In this document: in pieces, positions 5,596-8,419 of the stretch
Position numbering within the stretch: the first letter of the stretch is position 1
Layout of the letters: each line of letters opens with the position of its first letter
From: Bradyrhizobium sp.
GTDB lineage: Bacteria; Pseudomonadota; Alphaproteobacteria; Rhizobiales; Xanthobacteraceae
Length of the DNA stretch: 8,419 nucleotides
Reading direction: 5' to 3'
NCBI GenBank assembly: GCA_025960445.1
Contig: JAICIT010000078.1
Location: forward strand, 1 to 8,419
Program-made: the position numbers and the translations under genes
Notes under the pieces: generated by a model
What the model saw: only the letters and a program-made list of their open reading frames with translations
Database searches by the model: none
Told to the model about the DNA's origin: nothing

Positions 5596-6549
5596 ATGAC
5601 ATTCACGCAGCGCGCCCATGGCATCGTCAAGGCGATCGCCGTCGTCCTATCGCTGGCCGTGCCAACGGTGCTTGTTGTCTCATCGGCCGACGCTCGGGTC
5701 GGCGGTGGGTCCAGCTCGGGTTCGCGGGGCTCGCGAACATTTTCGGCCCCGCCGAGCACATCGACGGCGCCCGGTAGCGCGCAACCGTTCAACCGGACGT
5801 TTACCCAGCCGGGCAGCCCCAATGTTGGCGCTCCAGCCCCGGCGCGTGGCGGGTTCTTCAACAGCCCCGGCCGAAGCATGTTGGGCGGTCTCGCGGCAGG
5901 CTTTCTCGGAGCCGGGCTGCTTGGCATGTTGTTCGGCGGCGGCATGTTCGGCGGTCTCGGGGGCTTGTCGTCGATCTTCGGCCTGATCCTGCAGATCGGT
6001 TTGATCGTGATCGTGGTCCGGCTTGCGATGTCATGGTGGCAGCGCCGCAACCAGACCGCCTCGGCCTACGCCGGAGGTGCTAACGGTCCAGCCGCGCAGC
6101 AGAGCTTCCGCAGCGGAGCGGGTTTCGGAATTGGGTCGAGCGCCGCGCCACTCGAGATTCTCCCCGCGGACTATGAGGCATTTGAGCGACTGCTTGGTGA
6201 CATTCAGGATGCCTGGTCGAACGAGGACATCGGGAGGCTGCATACCCTGGCAACGCCCGAAATGGTTTCGTACTTCACCAAGGACCTGGACGCGAACCGT
6301 GCCCGCAACGTCGTCAACAAGGTGTTCAACACCAAGCTGCTGCAGGGCGACCTCGCAGAAGCGTGGCGGGAAGGCGAGACCGATTACGCGAGCGTCGCGA
6401 TGCGCTATTCGCTGATCGACAAGACTGTCGATCGCGCCACCGGGCGGCTGGTCGAGGGCAGCGAGGCCCCCACGGAAGCGACCGAAGTCTGGACGTTCCT
6501 GCGGCCGCGCGGCGGCAACTGGGAACTGTCGGCAATCCAGCAGACCTGA
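5596..6549 (+). CDS. Membrane-anchored Tim44-like domain protein
   Basis: This encodes a 317-residue protein. A signal sequence or signal anchor is visible at residues 9-33 (hydrophobic run ending SSADA before RVGGG). A Ser/Gly/Pro-rich low-complexity stretch follows, at about 34-93. A Gly-rich hydrophobic segment comes next (GGLAAGFLGAGLLGMLFGGG and onward), then a helix IGLIVIVVRLAMSWWQRR near 134-151. The C-terminal domain (about 186-317, from LEILPADYEAFERLLGDIQD to ELSAIQQT) has the pattern of the Tim44-like fold. In that fold an early aromatic/acidic helix is followed by TPEMVSYF and a final strand with W-x-F-x-R and W-x-L-S-A-I-Q. Mitochondrial Tim44 tethers the import motor to the TIM23 channel; the role of bacterial members of this Gly-rich type is not settled. 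ATG 5596 has a clear ribosome site (AAGGGAA, 5584-5590); an in-frame TTG at 5536 has none. Confidence 0.82.
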   Translation: MTFTQRAHGIVKAIAVVLSLAVPTVLVVSSADARVGGGSSSGSRGSRTFSAPPSTSTAPGSAQPFNRTFTQPGSPNVGAPAPARGGFFNSPGRSMLGGLAAGFLGAGLLGMLFGGGMFGGLGGLSSIFGLILQIGLIVIVVRLAMSWWQRRNQTASAYAGGANGPAAQQSFRSGAGFGIGSSAAPLEILPADYEAFERLLGDIQDAWSNEDIGRLHTLATPEMVSYFTKDLDANRARNVVNKVFNTKLLQGDLAEAWREGETDYASVAMRYSLIDKTVDRATGRLVEGSEAPTEATEVWTFLRPRGGNWELSAIQQT

Positions 6550-6573
6550 TCGTCGCCACAACAACGAACATCC

Positions 6574-6603
6574 AAGCGCCGCGGCCATAACCGCGGCGCT
6601 TTT
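6574..6603 (+). terminator. Intrinsic terminator after the Tim44-like gene
   Basis: AAGCGCCGCGG (6574-6584) and CCGCGGCGCTT (6591-6601) form a perfect 11-pair GC-rich stem with a six-base loop (CCATAA), followed by a TTTT run (6600-6603). It lies 25 bases after the stop at 6549 and ends just before the convergent minus-strand gene. The T-run favours plus-strand termination. On the minus strand the tail is not T-rich, though the stem could still slow that transcript. Confidence 0.9.
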
Positions 6604-6615
6604 CTGCGTGAACGG

Positions 6616-7599
6616 CTATTCGATCACCTTCTCGGCACGACCGAGCAGGGTCAGGGGCACGGTGATGCCAAGCGCTTTTGCGGCCTTGAGGTTGATCATC
6701 AACTCGATTTTCGTCGCTTGCTGGACCGGGAGATCCGCCGTCTTTTCGCCCTTGAGAACACGACCCACATATCCGCCGGTGAGGTGATAGGCCTCGATGA
6801 TATCGGCGCCGTAGCTCATCAAACCGCCGCCCCTGACAAAGCCATAGTTTGCGCCGACCGCTGGCACTCCATGTTCGGTGGCCAACGCGCCGAGCCGTCC
6901 GCTCCGGCTCGCGAAGATCGCTGTCCCTGCGCTGATAACTAGCGCGCTTGCACGCAATTGGCTGACCCGTGCAAATACCGCGTCAAAGTCGCTTTCCGAG
7001 CTTGCGTCGAGCACGTGCAACTTCAGGCCCAGCGTGGCGGCGGCCGCTTTCATCTGGTTCGCGGTGGACTCAGCGACGGCGGGCTCACTGGGATCGACCA
7101 GGAAAGCCATCACGCTCGCGGCAGGAATCAGCTCATGCAGTATTTCCAGTCGCTTCGGCGCGACTTCCACGTTCAATTGGGTCACGCCTGTAACGTTGCG
7201 GCCCGGCCGGCTGAGACTCTCGACGAGGCCGAGCTGAACCGGGTCCGCGGCGCTTTCGAACACGATTGGAATGGTCTGGGTCGCCGATTTCGCGGCCAAC
7301 GCTGCTGGCGTGCTGGTCGCGGCGATGACTGTGACCTGACGCCCAACCAGATCGGCAGCAAGCGACGGGAGATGGTCGTTTTGGTCCTGCGCCCAGCGGT
7401 ATTCGATGGTCACGTTGCGGCCATCGACGTAACCGGCCTCACGGAGACCATCGAGGAAAGCCTCTACTTGAGGGGCATAGGTTTCGGCAGACGCGGCATT
7501 AAGGAAGCCAATCACCGGCGTCAAAGCTTGCTGGGCCCGCGCGCTGACCGGCCACGCCACTGCACCTCCACAAAGCGTGATGAACTCCCGACGCTTCAT
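6616..7599 (-). CDS. ABC transporter periplasmic substrate-binding protein (orphan)
   Basis: This encodes a 327-residue protein of the ABC_sub_bind (PF04392-type) family, standard length about 325. Members are type I periplasmic binding proteins that present a small ligand to an ABC importer; the ligand here is unknown. The N-terminus MKRREFITLCGGAVAWPVSA, followed by RAQQ, is a twin-arginine-like signal with a probable cleavage site at ARA-QQ, so export by Tat is likely. Family marks include VIGFLNAASAE, then FLDGLREAGYVDGRNVTIEY and SLAADLVGRQVTVIAA. Further on come IPIVFESAADPVQLGLV with SLSRPGRNVTGVT, and a C-terminal LKAAKALGITVP ending near AEKVIE. ATG at 7599 is chosen for the signal and a ribosome site (GGAAG, 7605-7609 on the complement); the frame remains open to 7911 but is not protein-like there. 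No permease or ATPase gene is adjacent in the window. It converges on the Tim44-like gene. Confidence 0.9.
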   Translation of the reverse strand: MKRREFITLCGGAVAWPVSARAQQALTPVIGFLNAASAETYAPQVEAFLDGLREAGYVDGRNVTIEYRWAQDQNDHLPSLAADLVGRQVTVIAATSTPAALAAKSATQTIPIVFESAADPVQLGLVESLSRPGRNVTGVTQLNVEVAPKRLEILHELIPAASVMAFLVDPSEPAVAESTANQMKAAAATLGLKLHVLDASSESDFDAVFARVSQLRASALVISAGTAIFASRSGRLGALATEHGVPAVGANYGFVRGGGLMSYGADIIEAYHLTGGYVGRVLKGEKTADLPVQQATKIELMINLKAAKALGITVPLTLLGRAEKVIE

Positions 7600-7846
7600 T
7601 TTCGCTTCCGGCACCGACCGCCTCACTCTACCACACCGCCGGAACAAGCGTCGGGTTAGCATGAGGGCAAATGGGTCGGCGGCCCCGGCGGAGCAGGATA
7701 TCGGGCCACCACGACTGCCGGTTAATGGGGGGTGGGCCTGCGCCGATTTGCTTGGTGGCGGTCGAGGCCGGCGGAATAATCTCTTCCCGAACGTGTTGAC
7801 GTCACAGTCGGCCGGTCCGGCTTGAAAAATAAACTGGGAGGATTCG
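7600..7846. promoter_or_regulatory. Divergent intergenic region between binding-protein and lectin-like genes
   Basis: These 247 bases separate two divergent genes and must hold promoters for both unless one is transcribed from further away. The side near 7847 is the more AT-rich. TTGACG at 7796-7801 is a reasonable -35-like element for the lectin-like gene, but nothing matching a good -10 lies 16-18 bases later. The palindromes TGACGTCA (7797-7804) and GCCGG-T-CCGGC (7811-7821) lie in the same short stretch and could be operator sites. The minus-strand promoter could not be recognised. Confidence 0.35.
7836..7842 (+). promoter_or_regulatory. Ribosome binding site of the lectin-like gene
   Basis: GGGAGGA four bases before ATG 7847 is close to the ideal Shine-Dalgarno. 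It decides the start of this gene, which is otherwise only recognised from its signal peptide. Confidence 0.75.
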
Positions 7847-8419
7847 ATGTCTTCTTGCGCACTGAATATTTCGCGGCTTTTGCTGGGTCTGGCAGCTCTG
7901 ACGTCATTCACCGCGCTCGCGGCTCAATCGGCACAGGCGCAAAGCGCCGGTACGACTTTCTTTGTAACCTCAGCCGGGATCGGCAATGGCGCAAACCTCG
8001 GCGGGCTCGCCGGCGCTGATAATCATTGTCAGGCGCTCGCGCAGGCCGCGGGTGCCGGCGCGAAAACCTGGCGCGCTTATCTTTCGACCCAGGCTGCCGA
8101 CGGTCGGCCCGCCGTGAATGCCCGTGACCGCATCGGCAAGGGCCCGTGGCAGAATTCCAAGGGCGTGGTCATTGCCAAGGACGTCGCCGAGTTGCACGGC
8201 ACCAACAACATCACCAAGCAGACCGCGCTGAGCGAGAAGGGCGATGTGCTCAACGGTCGCGGCGATACACCTAACCGGCACGACGTACTAACCGGATCGC
8301 AGCCGGACGGTACTGCTTTCGCCGCCGGCGACGACCGCACTTGCAAGAATTGGACGAGCAGCACGCAGGGATCGGCGATGGTAGGGCACTTCGATCGCAT
8401 AGGGCTGCGCGATGACGAC
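7847..8419 (+). CDS. Secreted lectin-like protein, 3' end beyond window (partial)
   Basis: The first 191 residues are present and the frame is still open at the window end. A clear signal peptide covers residues 1-31 (LLLGLAALTSFTALAAQSAQA), with cleavage expected at AQA-QS, so the protein is exported to the periplasm or outside. The mature part begins TTFFVTSAGIGNGANLGGLA, then GADNHCQALAQAAGAGAKTWRAYLS. This Gly-Gly-x-Ala-Gly-Ala-Asp-x-x-Cys plus W-x-A-Y-L-S pattern resembles secreted proteins annotated as lectin or DUF1554-like, with an endostatin/C-type-lectin-related fold. Cys61 and Cys166 are the visible cysteines of the mature part and could form a disulphide. The middle (ARDRIGKGPWQNSKGVVIAK; NGRGDTPNRHD) is conserved in such proteins as far as I recall. 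Carbohydrate binding is by family name only, with no demonstrable binding site here. It is divergent from the binding-protein gene. Confidence 0.75.
   Translation, partial: MSSCALNISRLLLGLAALTSFTALAAQSAQAQSAGTTFFVTSAGIGNGANLGGLAGADNHCQALAQAAGAGAKTWRAYLSTQAADGRPAVNARDRIGKGPWQNSKGVVIAKDVAELHGTNNITKQTALSEKGDVLNGRGDTPNRHDVLTGSQPDGTAFAAGDDRTCKNWTSSTQGSAMVGHFDRIGLRDDD

Noticed and set aside
6958..7659. Plus-strand frame opposite the binding-protein gene
   Set aside because: Shadow of the minus-strand gene; no family features.
7796..7824. Consensus sigma-70 promoter for the lectin-like gene
   Set aside because: TTGACG is a fair -35, but no acceptable -10 sits 16-18 bases later, so I list only a regulatory region.
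7600..7911. N-terminal extension of the binding-protein frame
   Set aside because: It would bury the twin-arginine signal and overlap the divergent lectin-like gene; the ribosome site supports 7599.
1..8419. CRISPR arrays, tRNA or rRNA genes, insertion sequences, integrase or phage genes
   Set aside because: No repeated spacer pattern, RNA-gene signature, transposase-like frame or terminal repeats could be found on either strand.

Overview
This window looks like chromosomal DNA from an alphaproteobacterium of the Bradyrhizobium / Rhodopseudomonas / Nitrobacteraceae group. The evidence is the high GC content, the gene order flgC-fliE-fliQ-fliR-flhB followed by cckA, a CckA with extra PAS domains, and a substrate-binding protein starting MKRREFIT, a type abundant in Bradyrhizobium. 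The species cannot be fixed from the sequence alone.

Layout. Positions 1-2751 (+) are the end of a flagellar operon: the last codons of flgC, then complete fliE, fliQ, fliR and flhB. These encode a rod protein, the MS-ring/rod adaptor and three membrane parts of the flagellar type III export gate. fliP is not beside fliQ and fliR. The gene-to-gene gaps are very short (flgC-fliE, fliR-flhB) or about 100 bases (fliE-fliQ, fliQ-fliR). Both 100-base gaps contain inverted repeats that could fold in the mRNA. After a 152-base gap comes cckA (2904-5441, +), the hybrid histidine kinase at the top of the CckA-ChpT-CtrA phosphorelay, which governs cell cycle and motility in alphaproteobacteria. Next is a membrane-anchored Tim44-like domain protein (5596-6549, +), closed by a strong intrinsic terminator (6574-6603).

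The right end changes character. On the minus strand is an orphan periplasmic ABC-type substrate-binding protein with a twin-arginine-like signal (6616-7599). A 247-base divergent intergenic region separates it from a secreted lectin-like protein on the plus strand (7847 onward), which is cut by the window end.

How the genes relate: the left part builds the flagellar export apparatus, and the neighbouring cckA encodes the kinase whose pathway typically controls flagellar transcription, so structure and control genes sit side by side. The Tim44-like, substrate-binding and lectin-like genes have no evident functional link to these. I see no mobile element, CRISPR array, tRNA or rRNA, and no convincing new multi-gene system. 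The most notable unexplained signals are RNA-level structures in the flagellar intergenic gaps.
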